Assembly: GCA_014529385.2 (NCBI GenBank)
Contig: CM043960.1
Location: forward strand, 73,299,910-73,363,909
Direction: 5' to 3'
Length of the DNA: 64,000 nucleotides
From: Adiantum capillus-veneris
Taxonomy: Eukaryota > Streptophyta > Polypodiopsida > Polypodiales > Pteridaceae
Shown here one piece after another: positions 34,004 through 46,443 of this stretch. Below the pieces are notes generated by a model. It saw only the letters and a program-made list of their open reading frames with translations, had not been told where the DNA came from and did not search any database. The translations under genes were made by a program, and so were the position numbers. The first letter of the stretch is position 1, and every line of letters starts with the position of its first letter.

Positions 34004-37000
34004 CTACGGTAATCCCGTTCGTAGCTCTCCGTTAAGGAATGCTCGAAGTGCAAGGAATAACTCAGGATCTCCATACAGCTTTGCTATGATTGTGGTTCGG
34101 ACCTCAGAAGACATGAAGTCCACTAGTTTGACAACATTCATTGGCATTTTTAAGGGTGTAGGTCCTTGACTAGGAACTGGTGAGGATGGAATCTCATATT
34201 CCTCAATGGGATCAGGTATTCCTTCGTTAAACATTCTTTCCAACAAGAAGGGTGTATGCTCACTTTCTGATGTCCCGTCCTCACTCTCTTCTTGGATGAT
34301 ACTAGATATGGCTAACGGTCTATGGTTCATGTGGGGTGGATGAACTTGCGTGGAAAACACTGTGTCATGAATTTTGACATGCATGGGTTCTGGTTCTAGT
34401 TTCTTTTGAGTCTCCTCCACTAAACCTCTTAGATGTTTCACCTGCTCAATCTCGTCTACTGGGTTTGGGTACGTCTGAATCTTCTTTTTACGATTCTTCC
34501 CTTTTTGCCCCTGCGGTTTATCTTGGAGGTCTTGGATTGGATTTGGACACACTTGTGGTGTTTTCAGAGGCTCTTTATGGTTTTCTCTTATTCGGTTTTC
34601 ATTTGGTTCCATGTTACGGTTTTCTTTGTCGGTCTTTCCCTTTGTGGTATTGGTTCTAGTCTCCATTGTCTCGATTGAATCTGAAGCATCCTCGAGGTCA
34701 TTCATATACACGGGGTCATCTCCTGTTCCTATGTTTGTTTTGGAACTTGGCTTTGAATTTCCCGTATTCTGCGACCTCTTCCTTCGTGTCTTCTTTTTCT
34801 TTGCTTGGATAACTGACGCGGTATCTCTCTCTTCGAGGATATGGCCTGTCCCTTGAAGCATGGACCGTGTAATCGCATAAGCGGGTGCGATGGGTGGTAT
34901 TGGCGATGTCACACTAGCAATTTCGACCAAATTTAGGGGTGTGATTTTAGGCGCATTTGGGTTATAGGGGCATTGGGAAATCAAGTGATCTATGCCACAA
35001 CGATTATATGTGAGTATTGGCATTGCAGACGTGCTCCCTTGATTCATTTGCATCTGTGCAGCATTCTTTTGCAGCCTAATAGGTCACTCCGCTGCCCGAT
35101 GTGATCCACCACACTCGTAGCATTGAAGAGGTGGCCTCCTAGCCTGGGTGTTGATATTTTGACCTCTGGATGCGAGAGCAGCAGCTTGATAAACCGGCTT
35201 GACTTGCCCCCAACAATCTTCCATGTAGTATATAGGACACTCTTCCAATGTATCAAGTCCGTAGGCAATACTAGTGTCTATTTCCTCCTCACAGCCATCT
35301 GCATAAGCATTAGATGGCTCGCAACCCACTTGGTTCATAGGGGAGACTCTTGGATGCGGGGGCTGCGGTCCTAGCACAGGAGGTGGTAGCGGTGTAGCTT
35401 GTACAACATTTTCAGATCTAGGGACCATGTGTTGCGGTAGTTGGTCAACAAGTGGTCCAGGCATCAATACAGGAGCTCGAGGCGCATCCGTCCAGGCTAC
35501 AGGTGGTCTATTTGCCATCATACGTTTGATCATTAAACAATCCTTAGCTTGGTGACCATACCTACCACATGCGTTGCAAGTTCCATTAAATTTTACTCTA
35601 AACATAGGGCACTCACTAGTGCTATGTGGACCCAAGCAAATGGAACACCATTGTTGCTCCCTTCTTGGATACATGTGACTATTTTGAGGGGGTCCATTAT
35701 CCTTAAGAGACTCTTGGATTGCCTTGGTGAGGTCTGTCAAGAATGTCTCAAATACCTTTGGCTCATTGGCAATGGGCTTTGCAGTCATGGGTTCATACTC
35801 AATGGCTTGTGAGCTAGTGGATCTCGTGTCAGTAGACACCCTCATGCCTGCTATCATCAAGTTGTCCTCTAATTGGATTGCATTGGCAGTGACATCTTCC
35901 CAGGTTGTGATACCTCTAATCACTAGTCCATTATAGATTCCTTCATTCCTCAACCCTTGGATGAATCGATCAAGCAGTTGGTTATTGTTGAAGCGCTCAT
36001 TTACAGGGCAGCGAGAGTTTAAGTACTTTAGACGACTAATGAAGTCTCTTACTGACTCTCCTTCCTCACGTTCGGCCTTCTGTAGTTGAGATGCTACACC
36101 CCAAAGCACACCTTCTCGTATGTACTCCTTTAGAAACAACCTTCGAAGGGTAGGGTAGATTGTTTTCTCGTCCACCCTTAGGGTTCTATACCAATCTCCA
36201 GCCTTCCCACTTAATGTCAAGCTTAAGGCATTGCACTTATGTAGTTCGTTGCGTTCCCCTAAGGAATCACATACTTGTTCAAACACTTCAATGTGTTTTC
36301 TAGCATCTTCGTCCCCATTGAATTTTTGCGTGAGTTTGGCAATTTGTACTGCCTTACTTCTAGGCCCTCTATCAGATGCATGACGCATATTTTCCGCGAT
36401 AGATCGACCTATGGTTTGAGCAAACGCTGCCAAGTCACCTATGTGAGGAGGCAGGGCCGGTGGAGGTACTCTTGGAATCATATGTGGGAGAGGGACGGGT
36501 ACCGGTCTTGGCATATGTGTGGATGATGCAGGATATGGAACATGACGGGGCATAGGTCCACTCGGATAAGGGCTAGGGAGCGGCACTCGAGGAGCATAAA
36601 CAAGTGGTACAATTGGAGGTGTGGGGGCCATGTGTGCATAAGGGGCTAGAGGCACATACGATCGAGGCCCCATATTAGGTACTACGACACTAGGTAGTGG
36701 CACTGCGCTAACCGTAGATGTCATCGGTACATTCTTTGTCAGGCTTATCCCTGGAGTGAGCACTGTGTTTTCCTTAATAGAGGGTTGAGCCAAGTTAGGG
36801 AAGCTAAAGTTGTCGCTCGGAGGCTCAGATTGCATAGAGACCCCAGGTGAAATGACGTAAGATGGGTCCATGGGGCTCATTAGAGGAGTCTCCATTTGTG
36901 ATAGAGTAGGCTGTTGACCCTTGCTCGTATCCAGAAATCTCATGGGGCCAGTTGAGAGTATATTTACCCCTCGGTTTTTCCTTTCCGATTGAATAATCCC

Positions 37001-37702
37001 ATGGATAACATTACAGATCATTTTCTGTTGATCTTCGATGCTCGTGGCACTAGAGGTGGATTGTACAATCTCTATCCATCCTACATGGTAGGCGTGGCCC
37101 GAGTGTAGATCCGTCAACACCTCAGTGTGGAGGTCGTATGTCCAATGATCATTAATGAACAATCCTTCTAGAGTCGACGTGTTAACGGTTTCTTGTGAGG
37201 TAGAAGCAATGTTGCTCCCCGTGGTTTTACTTGTCACCAACGGTACTCTAGAGGGAACTTCTGAAGGAGGCAGCTCAACAGGGCCTTCTTGGTAAGAAGT
37301 TGGCAGGATATCCACATGGACACTCTTTGGTGGTGTGGGGTCCACGTGCGATGTGAAAGGAGAGTCCACTTCCCCACCCCCTTCGTGTGCTTCATTTGCA
37401 TCAGGTTCCGAGCGAGTAGCTCTACCTAATGTTTCCATGAAACGGCTAAACATACTAGTACTAGGCTGTGGAGCTTCGGGAGGTGCATGACCTTCTCTCT
37501 CAGTGTTTTGGGTAGGGTATGCTTCCATGATTTCTGAGTCGGAGGAGGAATCACTAGCGGCTATTTTAGGGTCTTGGGTGCTGCTACCTTGTGTCCCCGC
37601 TGAGGGTCTAGAGCCTATCGTGGATGGGTAATGGGTGTCCGTATGAACAGAGACACCCTCAATATGCTCGTGTTCTAGCACCCGCCCAGAGCGTAAGTGC
37701 AT
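34004..37702 (-). pseudogene. Long Gag with four zinc-knuckle motifs
   Basis: From the ATG at 37702 (MHLRSGRVLEHEHIEG) the frame runs 1233 codons to 34004 with one internal TGA at 35084-35086. The N-terminal ~430 residues are Ser/Pro-rich. A retrotransposon gag domain follows (KFNGDEDARKHIEVFEQV ... SGKAGDWYRTLR ... FIQGLRNEGIYNG, residues ~455-620). Knuckles follow: CSICLGPHSTSEC (near 35640), CNACGRYGHQAKDC (near 35565), CYECGGSHRAAE plus stop (near 35100), and NRCGIDHLISQC (near 34990). In the second copy the third and fourth keep all four metal ligands. Here the third lost its last Cys to TGA and the fourth its first Cys to Tyr. The last third is charged and rich in Lys/Asn/Pro. Confidence 0.85.
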
Positions 37703-38662
37703 GTGCTTTTGATACCCTAAGGTGTCAAAAAGCTGCTCTAGGAGGCCTTGTGACTAGTTTTTAGTGTGTTTTTTGTTTGTTTTTTTGCTAAATTTTTTAG
37801 AGCATGTCGTGGAATGGGCCGTGTGATAGCTCAAAACGAGCGTATCGCTAGGAGGGACGCGCTGTGCTTTACAGCCCACCATTTGGTTCTATTTTGCTCC
37901 AAAAAAGCCCGAAACAGTCTTTTCCTAGCTGGGGAACTAGGCTCCAAATAGCAAGTCTAAGGGTGCAAGTGGGAAGAGAAGGGAGGAGAGTGGAGGACTT
38001 GTCCCACATGCTCTCATTCCCTCTTGAGGGAGTAGGGTATATATATGAGTGAGTCTAGTATATATCATAAGACTGAGGACTGAGCCTAGGGCCTGGGCTT
38101 GGGCTTGGGCTTGGGAAAATGATCCCGATCCCAATCTCACTTTTATACAAACCAACCTGTCCGTTTTAATAACTCACGTTTTTTATTTTCAAAAATTTAA
38201 CATTTTTTTATTTTTTAAACTCACGTTTTTTATTTTCGAACATTTAACCTCCCCCTCACTCACGTTTTTATTTTTCGGGAATTTCTTTTTTTTTTTCTTT
38301 TTTTTTTCTTTTTTTTTTTGGGTACGCATTTTGGTGCGCGTTGACCTCACCTACCTACTTTTTGTCTCACCTAATTACTAGCCTACTTAATTAACTAACT
38401 GTGCGTCTAACTATGCGCAAACCAGAAAACACAGAAAATGCAAAGAATTGAAACTTGACAGAACTGTGCAGTGCAAACCAGAAAATGCAAAAAACGCAGA
38501 AACGCAAGAAATGCTAACTGTGCACTGCAAACCAAAAAATGCAGAAAACGCAAAAAACAGAAATCTCCACACAACTACACACACTCATTCCCTGCCTTTC
38601 CTATGATAGAAATTGCACCACAAGAAAGCGTAAAGTGCTTAACCGAGCTTAGTGTAGGGCAT

Positions 38663-38680
38663 TCCTCGGCAGCGGCGCCA
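38663..38680 (-). promoter_or_regulatory. Primer-binding site, tRNA-Asp type
   Basis: Minus-strand TGGCGCCGCTGCCGAGGA differs at two positions from the complement of the plant tRNA-Asp 3' end (TGGCGCCGTTGCCGGGGA). It lies 4 bp inside the 5' LTR. Confidence 0.88.
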
Positions 38681-38684
38681 AAAA

Positions 38685-38934
38685 TGTGCGCTCCTTGCCG
38701 CACTGTCAAAGCAAGGGACTTGCCAATACACCGTGTGCGTGCCACAAATGGCTCCAAGCACACAACAAGCTTAAACTAGCAAGCTCAAGAGAGCAAAGGG
38801 TGTGTCACTCACCGCTCTACGCTCGCCTTCGTGGTGGATTCCTCGCCGCGATGAAGAAGAAGCTGCAGTCGTGCCGCGCTCAACCGCTTCGCCGCCGTCG
38901 TGCCTTCGTAATGCTCGATCGCACACACACTCTC

Positions 38935-38982
<48 letters not shown>

Positions 38983-39283
38983 GGAGGTGAAGAAGAAGAA
39001 GACGGAGATGGAGATGGAGCAAGAGCACTCTTCTATTGCACAAATGAGAGAATGAGTAAAAATTAGGTTTAGTTGGCTTTTATATGAGCTCACCCCATTC
39101 ACACTTGGACGCCCATGCTTAGCCAACTAATCCCTTTAATGTCCCAGTTAGAGTGCGCCTCTCATCAGCGATCACTCTTACCCTTTTCCTATTGGTCTGA
39201 CAAGCCCGGTACCTGACTCTACCAAATACATAATACGCGTCCATCGTAGGTGATGGGGTGTCCGTGAGCCGTGAGGGTTAACA
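38685..39283 (-). repeat. 5' LTR (copy B)
   Basis: 599 bp, TG...CA ends. Only about a dozen differences from copy A by eye, consistent with a fairly young insertion. Minus-strand TATA-like ATATAAAA near 39078-39085. Confidence 0.95.
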
Positions 39284-39288
39284 AAGTC
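39284..39288 (+). repeat. Target-site duplication AAGTC, right copy
   Basis: Exact match to 30289-30293. Confidence 0.9.
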
Positions 39289-39490
39289 TCACAAGATTCT
39301 TGAACTCCAATGCTGTAATTTCATAGCTAATTCATCTGTTGATGGCTATTAGATTTTTTACATAGTATTGATAGAAGAAAAGGGAGGATTCATGAAATAA
39401 AAGGTTTGTTAAAGCTATAGAATGGATCTATCGATGAGCCTTGAACTCATGTTCACTCTATCTTCCTTCATTGAGGTGTATTACTTGAGT

Positions 39491-39640
39491 CAATATTCTG
39501 ATGTATTGAGGGTATTTTATGCTTGCACTTGGAAGTAAATAAAATGAAAACCTTCCCTACCTTAGGTACCCTACTCCAATCAATACTATGATGGATTGCG
39601 GGTATTTCATGCTTGCATTTGAGAGTAAATAAAATGAAAA
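39491..39640. repeat. Two-unit 90-bp tandem repeat
   Basis: 39491-39550 and 39581-39640 share CAATA.T.TGATG.ATTG, GGTATTT.ATGCTTGCA and GAAGTAAATAAAATGAAAA-like blocks. It lies just upstream of the Helitron ORF and may be Helitron 5' sequence. Confidence 0.75.
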
Positions 39641-39696
39641 AACTTATACACTTATTATGAACGTGGTGTTTTCTTTGTTGCTTAGCAGAAGCATTT

Positions 39697-42600
39697 ATGA
39701 GGATAAGGGACACATGCCTTTGTCTTCCTGAATCTCCAAGTTATTCCTCCCATGTGCGTGCACGTCGAAAGGTTTCACGAAATTATCGTCGCCAGCTTGC
39801 TATACAACGTACGGCATACTTGCCAAGTGGTACCTTGCCTTCCACAACAAATGACCATGGTCATGGTAGGAGTCCCTCCACGAATGTGAAGGGTTGTGTC
39901 GATGGTGATGTTTATGTTCCACGAGCCCCTCTACAAACTGTCATGCAAGGGAAAGGACGAAGACAACGCACTCTTTCGTGTTTGGATGCGACAAGAAGAT
40001 ATCGTCGACAACGGGCAAGGCAACGCACCTCCAGCATAAGAGAGCAACGCCATCAACATGACGGTCACTTCTACCCTATCATAGACACACAAAATGAGGA
40101 GCAAGCCCATTATGTTCATGACACGTCACTTGGAGGCATTGCTTGCATTTTACATGCCTATCCATGTATATGAGGGGTTCACCCTTCTATGCTACCATTA
40201 ACACATCTCTCATTGCATACAGATCATCCAGGAACCATGTCCTCCTCCTGTGAATTTTTTGGTGCACGTCTTTGGCCATGTGAAATGAAGAATGAACATA
40301 TGCCATCCACAAGAAGATATTGTTGCAAAGGTGGGAAAGTATCCCTCTTTGCTCTTGCAGAACCACCAGATGTATTGGAGAGGCTACTCAATAATAGTGA
40401 TGCTTTGAGTAGGTCTTTCAGAAGAAACATCAGGAGTTACAATAGTGTGATGGCATTTGCATCTCTTGGAGCTACCAATATTGATGAGACATTGATGGGT
40501 AGGTCTGGTGCATATTGCTTTCGTGTACATGGGAGTTTGTATCATCGAATTGGTTCTTTGGTGCCACATGAAGAAGGGATGCCAAAATTTGCACAGATGT
40601 ATGTATATGATACTGAGCACGAGGTGCGAAATCGTATGAATTCCTTGGATGGTTTGGATTTTTCCACTCTTGAAGCATTGTCAATGATGATGCGATCATG
40701 TAATCCATATGCCAATGCCTTCTACAATGTTGGTAGAATGTTGCGTGATTGCCCTGGTGTGGAGATCAAAATGACAATTTGTGAGAATAGAAATACTTCC
40801 AGGCGGTACTTGATACCTGTTGGCAATGAGGTTGCTGCAATTATGCCAGGTCAAGGGGAAGTACGAACAATTGTCCATCGAGAAATTGTGATACATTGTC
40901 AAGATGGAAGGTTGCAGAGAATTTCAAATCTACACAGGTCGTACATGCCACTACTATATGTTCTTTTATTTCCACGGGGAGAAGATGGATGGCATATCAA
41001 GATTCCTTATGCTAATGTGCATGGCCCTTTGGATGTCTTATTTAGTCGACAATGTGTCACTCAGTGAGAGTATTATGCATATCGGCTACAAGTTCGTGCT
41101 GATACAGAATCATGATTGCTTCGCGGGGGTTGTTTACTTCAGCAATTTATGGTCTATGCATATTGTGCCATCGAGGAGTGTCGCCTTGCATGGGTTCGTA
41201 GAAATCAACAGACGTTGAGGGCAGAATTATACGCAGGCTTGGCTGACATGGTGCATTTGTCTGAGAGTGATGTTGTTCTTGGACGGTCTGTGGGTCGAAG
41301 AATTGTCTTACCCTCATCTTTTATAGGCGGCCCTCGGCACATGTACCAATTATATCAACATGCAATGGCAATTGTCCGTGCAAAGGGAAAGCCAGACCTA
41401 TTTATCACATTCACATGTAATATGGCCAGAAATAAATGAGGCATTGCTTCCAGGACAGGTTTCTGTTGATCGACCAGACATAACCACTAGGGTTTTTTTC
41501 TTGAAACACTCAAGCATGATGAAGTACATCTTGAAGAAAGACATTTTTGGAAAAGTGGTGGCTTACATGTCTATCGTGGAGTTCCAAAAGAGAGGCTTGC
41601 CACATTCTCATACATTATTGATTCTAGATCCTCGATGTAAGCCTCAATCAACATTTGACTATGATAAGATGGTTTGTGCAGAGCTACCAGATAAAAATCA
41701 GTTTCAAGTGTTGCATGATATTATTGTCAATTGTAATATTCATGGCCCATGTGGTGAGTTCAATAGTTCATCACCTTGCATGGTTGATGGGCAATGTATT
41801 AGAAAATATCCACGTCCATTTTGTGAGCAAACAAGCATGGATAGTAATGGCTACCCCATTTAAGCACGACAAAACAATGGATTTACCGCCAAGTTCAAGG
41901 GTTCTACTATTGATAACCAATGGGTTGTGCCATATAATCCTGTTTTGTCAACACTATTTAATGCACATACCAATGTTGAGGTATGCTCTACAATTTCAGC
42001 CTTCAAGTATGTCTACAAGTACATCTACAAGGGGCATGATAGGGCAACTGTAAGATTCCATACATCAGTGCAAGATGCAGAAAGGGAGAACGTTGATGAA
42101 ATAAACAAGTATATAGATGGCCGCTATGTATCCGCATCCGAGGCTTGCTGGAGAATTTTTGGATTCCCTTTGCACAAAGATGCACTAGTTGTCCAGAGAT
42201 TGAGCGTGCATGTTCCAGGTGGTCAAATGGTGAAATTTTGAGATAATGACAACCTTAATGATGTCTTGCAAAGAGAGGGTGCAGAGAAGACCACTTTGAC
42301 AGAGTGGTTCACATGCAACTTGGAGAATCCTGATGCAAACAATACTTTGTACATTGATTTTCCTCAAAAGTGGGTATGGAAATTTGGTTCCAAAAAATGG
42401 ACGAAGAGATGTCGTGGGGACCCTATTGGGCGGATGTATTTTGTGCAGCCCTCTGCAGGTGAACGATATTATGTCCGTTTGCTTTTGACTATTTGTAAAG
42501 GATGCAAATCATTTGAGGATTTGCGTACTGTAAATGGCGTATTGTTCACAACATTCAAGGCATCATGCATTGCAAGAGGTATCTTGGAGGATGATGGGGA

Positions 42601-44389
42601 ATGGTTTGGTTGCATGGAGGAAGCTTGCAGTACACATACAGGTTTGCAATTGAGACATTTGTTTGTGACCATTCTATTGTTTTGTGAACCCTCCTCCCCT
42701 CATCTCTTATGAGAAATATTTCGGCATTTTTTTTCTGAGGACTACCAACACATGTTGGAGTCGAGATAGGAGTCCTTGGATGGATGTGGACAGGTTGCTG
42801 AAGGATATGCATTAAGAGATTTTCATAACATTCTTGGTACATTTGGACGAAGTTTAGCTGAATATCCTGGAATTCCAATGCCTGATGAGCGCTTTGTGAC
42901 ACGTAATGAAAACAACTTGCTTTTCCAAGAACAATGCTTTGATACAACACAAGAGCTATCTGTGTCACATGCAATGGATCAAACTCTAAATGAAGATCAA
43001 AGGATTTCTTTTGAGATCGTTTTGCATGGATTGAGTCTTGATGGTGGGGCTACTTTTTTCCTAGATGGGCCTGCAGGGACTGGAAAAACTTATTTGTATA
43101 ACTGTTTGTTGTCACGTGTACGTGGAGAAGGAGGAGTTTCATTGGCCACAGCATCTTCTGGGATTTCAGCATTGCTACTACAAAATGGACGCACCGCACA
43201 TTCCAGGTTCAAGATACCCTTGGAGCTCAATAGTTGTAGCACATGCAATATCCCTGTTCAGGGTCAGCTTGCTGAATTGCTTAGACTATGCAAGTTGATT
43301 GTGTGGGATGAAGCTCCTATGATGCATCGATATGCCTTTGAGGCTTTGGACAGGTCTTTGCAAGATATCATATGCTCAAGAAGGCCATTAGGTGGAAAAG
43401 TGTTGCTTCTTGGGGGAGATTTTAGACAAATCTTACCAATGGTGTTCAAGGGAGCACGTGCTGACATTGTTGATGCTACACTTTGTCGATCACACTTATG
43501 GAATCATGTGAAGATCCTTAAATTGACACATAACATGCGTGTGGGAGATGGTGACGTTGCAAATTCTGCCTACAGAGAATGGCTTATGGATGTAGGAAAT
43601 GGGACTTGGACAAGTAGTGATGAACAGAAGATGGTGATTCCCCGTCACATGGTGCTTTCTTCGTCTTCGTTAGATGTATTGATAGGTTGCATTTATTCAA
43701 AATTGGATGAAGATGTGGGCCATGCAGAATACTTCAAAGAGCGAGCCATCCTTGCTCCCAAAAACTCAGATGTTGATATTCTCAATGCTAGGGCCCTGTA
43801 CACAATGAAAGATGAGGTTGTGCAATACTTTAGTGCTGACTCTGTTGTGGAAAATTCAATGCAAGATTCATCCTTATACTCTGTGGAGTTTTTAAATGGG
43901 CTAAACATGGGTGGTGGATTTCCAACACATTGCTTGGAGTTAAAGATGAACGCCCCAATAATTCTACTGCGAAACCTTGATCCAAGTCGTGGTCTTTGCA
44001 ATGGGACACGCTTGGTGTGCAAGGCATTTCATGCTAGAGTTTTGGAGGCAGAAGTTATTACAGGTACACGGGCTGGGACCAGGGTTTTCATCCCTCGAAT
44101 ATGTTTTGTGCATTCTGGCACAGATTTGCCATTTGTTCTTAGACGAAGAAAATTTCCAGTTAGATTGGCTCTTTGTATGACGATAAATAAGTCACAGGGC
44201 CAAAGCAGTGCTGTGTTGGGGCTATACTTGGTGACACCGGTCTTTATTCATGGACAATTGTATGTTGCTTTGTCACGTGTACGTTCAGCTGCTGGAGTGA
44301 AGATTCTCCTACGTGACATTGATGTGAACGAAACAAGTTCACTAACAACAAACATTGTGTACCATGAGATATTAAACAATGCCATATAA
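39697..44389 (+). pseudogene. Helitron Rep/Pif1-helicase protein (decayed)
   Basis: About 1560 codons in one frame plus one frameshift. The N-terminal Helitron-like domain has GAYCFRVHGSLYHRIGSL, FAQMYVYDTEHEVRNR and LFPRGEDGWH. The Rep nuclease has the HUH motif in GLPHSHTLLIL (HSH at 41603-41611) and the paired tyrosines in YVYKYIYKGHDRA (42008-42046). The helicase has Walker A GPAGTGKT (43067-43090), Walker B IVWDEAPMM, GGDFRQILPM, TINKSQGQS and YVALSRVRS. Stops: TGA at 40171, 41065, 41113, 42239 and 42710, TAA at 41861, TAG at 42767. A short deletion near 41420 shifts the frame after TCN. The helicase half (42776-44389) is uninterrupted. Confidence 0.95.
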
Positions 44390-44563
44390 ATGCTCCAATC
44401 CTTCTTGTCATTGTCTTCTTCTTTGTGTATGTTTCAACTCATAAAATATTTCATGAATTAATTTTCTACCTCTCTCCATACCATATACTAAACCATGCCA
44501 TGTGAAGGTTTTGTTCCTTCCTCACATTGTTTGTTTTTTGGTTTCCATTTGGCTGTATAGATC

Positions 44564-45332
44564 ATGGATCAGATTTCTTACATCTCCGAGGTGTCCTTTC
44601 TATTAGATGTAGAAGATCATCCACATCCTGGTATGTTTTTGTCCATCATTAAGGCATTATGTGGAGACTCATTGTGTTCCTTTTGGGACCTTGATTTTTA
44701 ATTATTATTTTGAGCAGAGCCACATTTTTGGTGCGCACCTTTGCCGCACGAAAAAATTGTTAGGACCATCCGAAAGCACTACAAGACCAGGTGTGTACGC
44801 GTGAAATCAGGAATTCACTTGCATAAAGTAAGATTCATGGCTTTTTTGTTTCTTTTTGTGTTACAGACCTTAGAAAGTTGCCATCTATCGATATTTTTAC
44901 ATTGCGTATTTTGGCATACTCCTCCGACGTTGAGTACGGTGTCTACTCGGTAAGAAAGGAGTGTGTGTCTTCCCAAGATGAAGATGATGCTCACTGGTTT
45001 GCTAGATATGAAGGATACTCCGTTCCCAATGATTGGGAGTACCTCCAAAGTTCTAGGTTCTCTGAGTTAATCTACCAAATCTACTTGCCTAAACAACTTG
45101 CATGTTTGGCCGTTCCATACGTAGCTACAATAACTGGTACGTGTAAATTGTTGGGTTTGGTGCTTCGACTGTATTATTTAAAAAAAGTATCCCTTTTTCA
45201 CTACTTTCGTTTGTTAATCCAGGAGATAATCAACCTTGGGATGGAAAAACTGTCCTTAATTTAGGAATGGAGAAACTCCGAGCCAATTGCCAATTGCATG
45301 ATGAAGCAAGCTACGTTGATATTTCCTCTTAG
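44564..45332 (+). CDS. Four-exon gene of unknown function inside the Helitron
   Basis: Exons 44564-44630, 44718-44790, 44874-45136 and 45223-45332 join in frame through GT-AG introns of 87, 83 and 86 bp, giving 170 codons plus TAG. Junction phases are 1, 2 and 1. The predicted protein starts MDQISYISEVSFLLDVEDHP. The middle has HWFARYEGYSVPNDWEYL, loosely like a chromodomain core (speculative), and the C-terminus ends DEASYVDISS. An alternative donor at 44828 breaks the frame. An AG directly precedes the start region (44559-44560), suggesting a 5' UTR intron. I recognise no family. It may be captured host sequence or a Helitron accessory gene. No frame defect is seen. Confidence 0.6.
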
Positions 45333-45604
45333 ATCATTTGTGGCACAATAGTGTCCTTAAATGAGTTTGTTTCTATGACAAACATATCAACAACCTCTCC
45401 ATGTTTGTGATCCATTTTAGGCAATGTACGTTGAATATCTGGATGTTTAGTTTGACTTTTCTAATTCTATGCAATAGAGTTTTTGAATTGTGGTTTGATT
45501 TTGAGGGATCTAAGATAGTAGATTCATATCTTAGAGATTTTTGTTTAAGCACAACAATTCTATGCATTGATCCTCACATTTGTGAGAGGATAGGTTGCTA
45601 TGTT

Positions 45605-45657
45605 GAGAGAGAGAGAGAGAGAGAGAGGGAGGGAGGGAGGGAGGGAGGGAGGGAGGT
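45605..45657. repeat. (GA)n/(GGGA)n microsatellite
   Basis: GAGAGA tract grading into seven GGGA units. Confidence 0.9.
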
Positions 45658-45891
45658 GATAAGAAAGAGAGAAAATCATGCATGTTTCTAAGAAGTGTGA
45701 GAAAAACCCTAAAGTCACTCTATGTCCTTTTTGAACTTGCACCTCTAATGCTTTGTGTAGATTGTTTTTTTTTGGCGTGATAAGATGTTATGTTATGTTT
45801 TTAATTTTGTGCAAGGGATTGCTTCTTTCATGGTAGTTAACAGATAGTTCAGCTTTATATGCATTGTGATGTACTTTTTAATGGTACAGCT

Positions 45892-46443
45892 ATGGAAAAC
45901 ACTAATAACAATGCCATCGTTGAGACTGAGTTTGATGGTATTGAGTCCACTCCTCCAAGGCTTGCCAATGTTCGACCGGCAAAGAGAAGTGCTCGATGTG
46001 TGGGATCCTCTTCTGTTAATCCTATGGTAAATGATGGGAATGACCAACTTATGGCTGCATTACGGGACTTATTTGCCCGTAGTGAGTCTAGGCAATTGGA
46101 CTTTGAAAGACACTTGGAAGAACTTTTGGAAGTGGCTCAACAAGCCATTGGACAACAAATTATAGACCTTCACAATGAGGTGCATTTATGTACACGACGC
46201 TTCAATGGTGGAATGACCCACAATGAGGAACACCATTTCGACATGTGCGTGCGCATGGAGCAACAATTTGAATCAATGCAAAGCTCACACATGCCCAATA
46301 GGGAAATCCAAATCCAAATTGATGCACTTAAGGACTAGGTCCTTTCTCTAGAAGGACAGGTCACACGGCTCAAGGTCCAACTGAATCGATTGAATGAGTT
46401 GATGACAAAGATGGATCGAGCTTCTGATGCCCGTGCAATGTAG
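45892..46443 (+). pseudogene. Coiled-coil protein gene inside the Helitron, one stop
   Basis: From ATG 45892 (MENTNNNAIVETEFDGIEST) the frame is open to TAG 46336-46338, then open again in the same frame to TAG 46441-46443, 183 codons in all. The basic stretch RPAKRSARCVGSSS is followed by heptad-rich sequence (LEELLEVAQQAIGQQIIDLH; LEGQVTRLKVQLNRLNELMT), which suggests a coiled coil. As in the genes at 44564 and 47799, an AG (45888-45889, in GGTACAG) immediately precedes the start. The internal stop suggests decay, unless the shorter product is the real one. Family not recognised. Confidence 0.55.

Larger units (their letters stand above)
30294..39283 (-). mobile_element. Complete Gag-protease-only LTR retrotransposon
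   Basis: LTRs at 30294-30890 and 38685-39283 share TGTGCGC...GGTTAACA ends. The flanking 5-bp duplication AAGTC is exact. A tRNA-Asp-like primer site (38663-38680) and a polypurine tract (30891-30903) are in place. The minus-strand interior encodes a very long Gag, an aspartic protease and a third short domain, then about 1.6 kb with no coding. Reverse transcriptase, RNase H and integrase are absent, so mobilisation must depend on another element's enzymes. This fits the known class of Gag-bearing non-autonomous plant LTR elements (TR-GAG). A second copy starts at 59209. Confidence 0.93.

Noticed and set aside
44828-44866. Alternative splice GTAAGA/ACAG for the second intron of the Helitron gene
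   Set aside because: It shifts the frame and meets a stop; the donor at 44791 with the acceptor at 44873 keeps the frame open.
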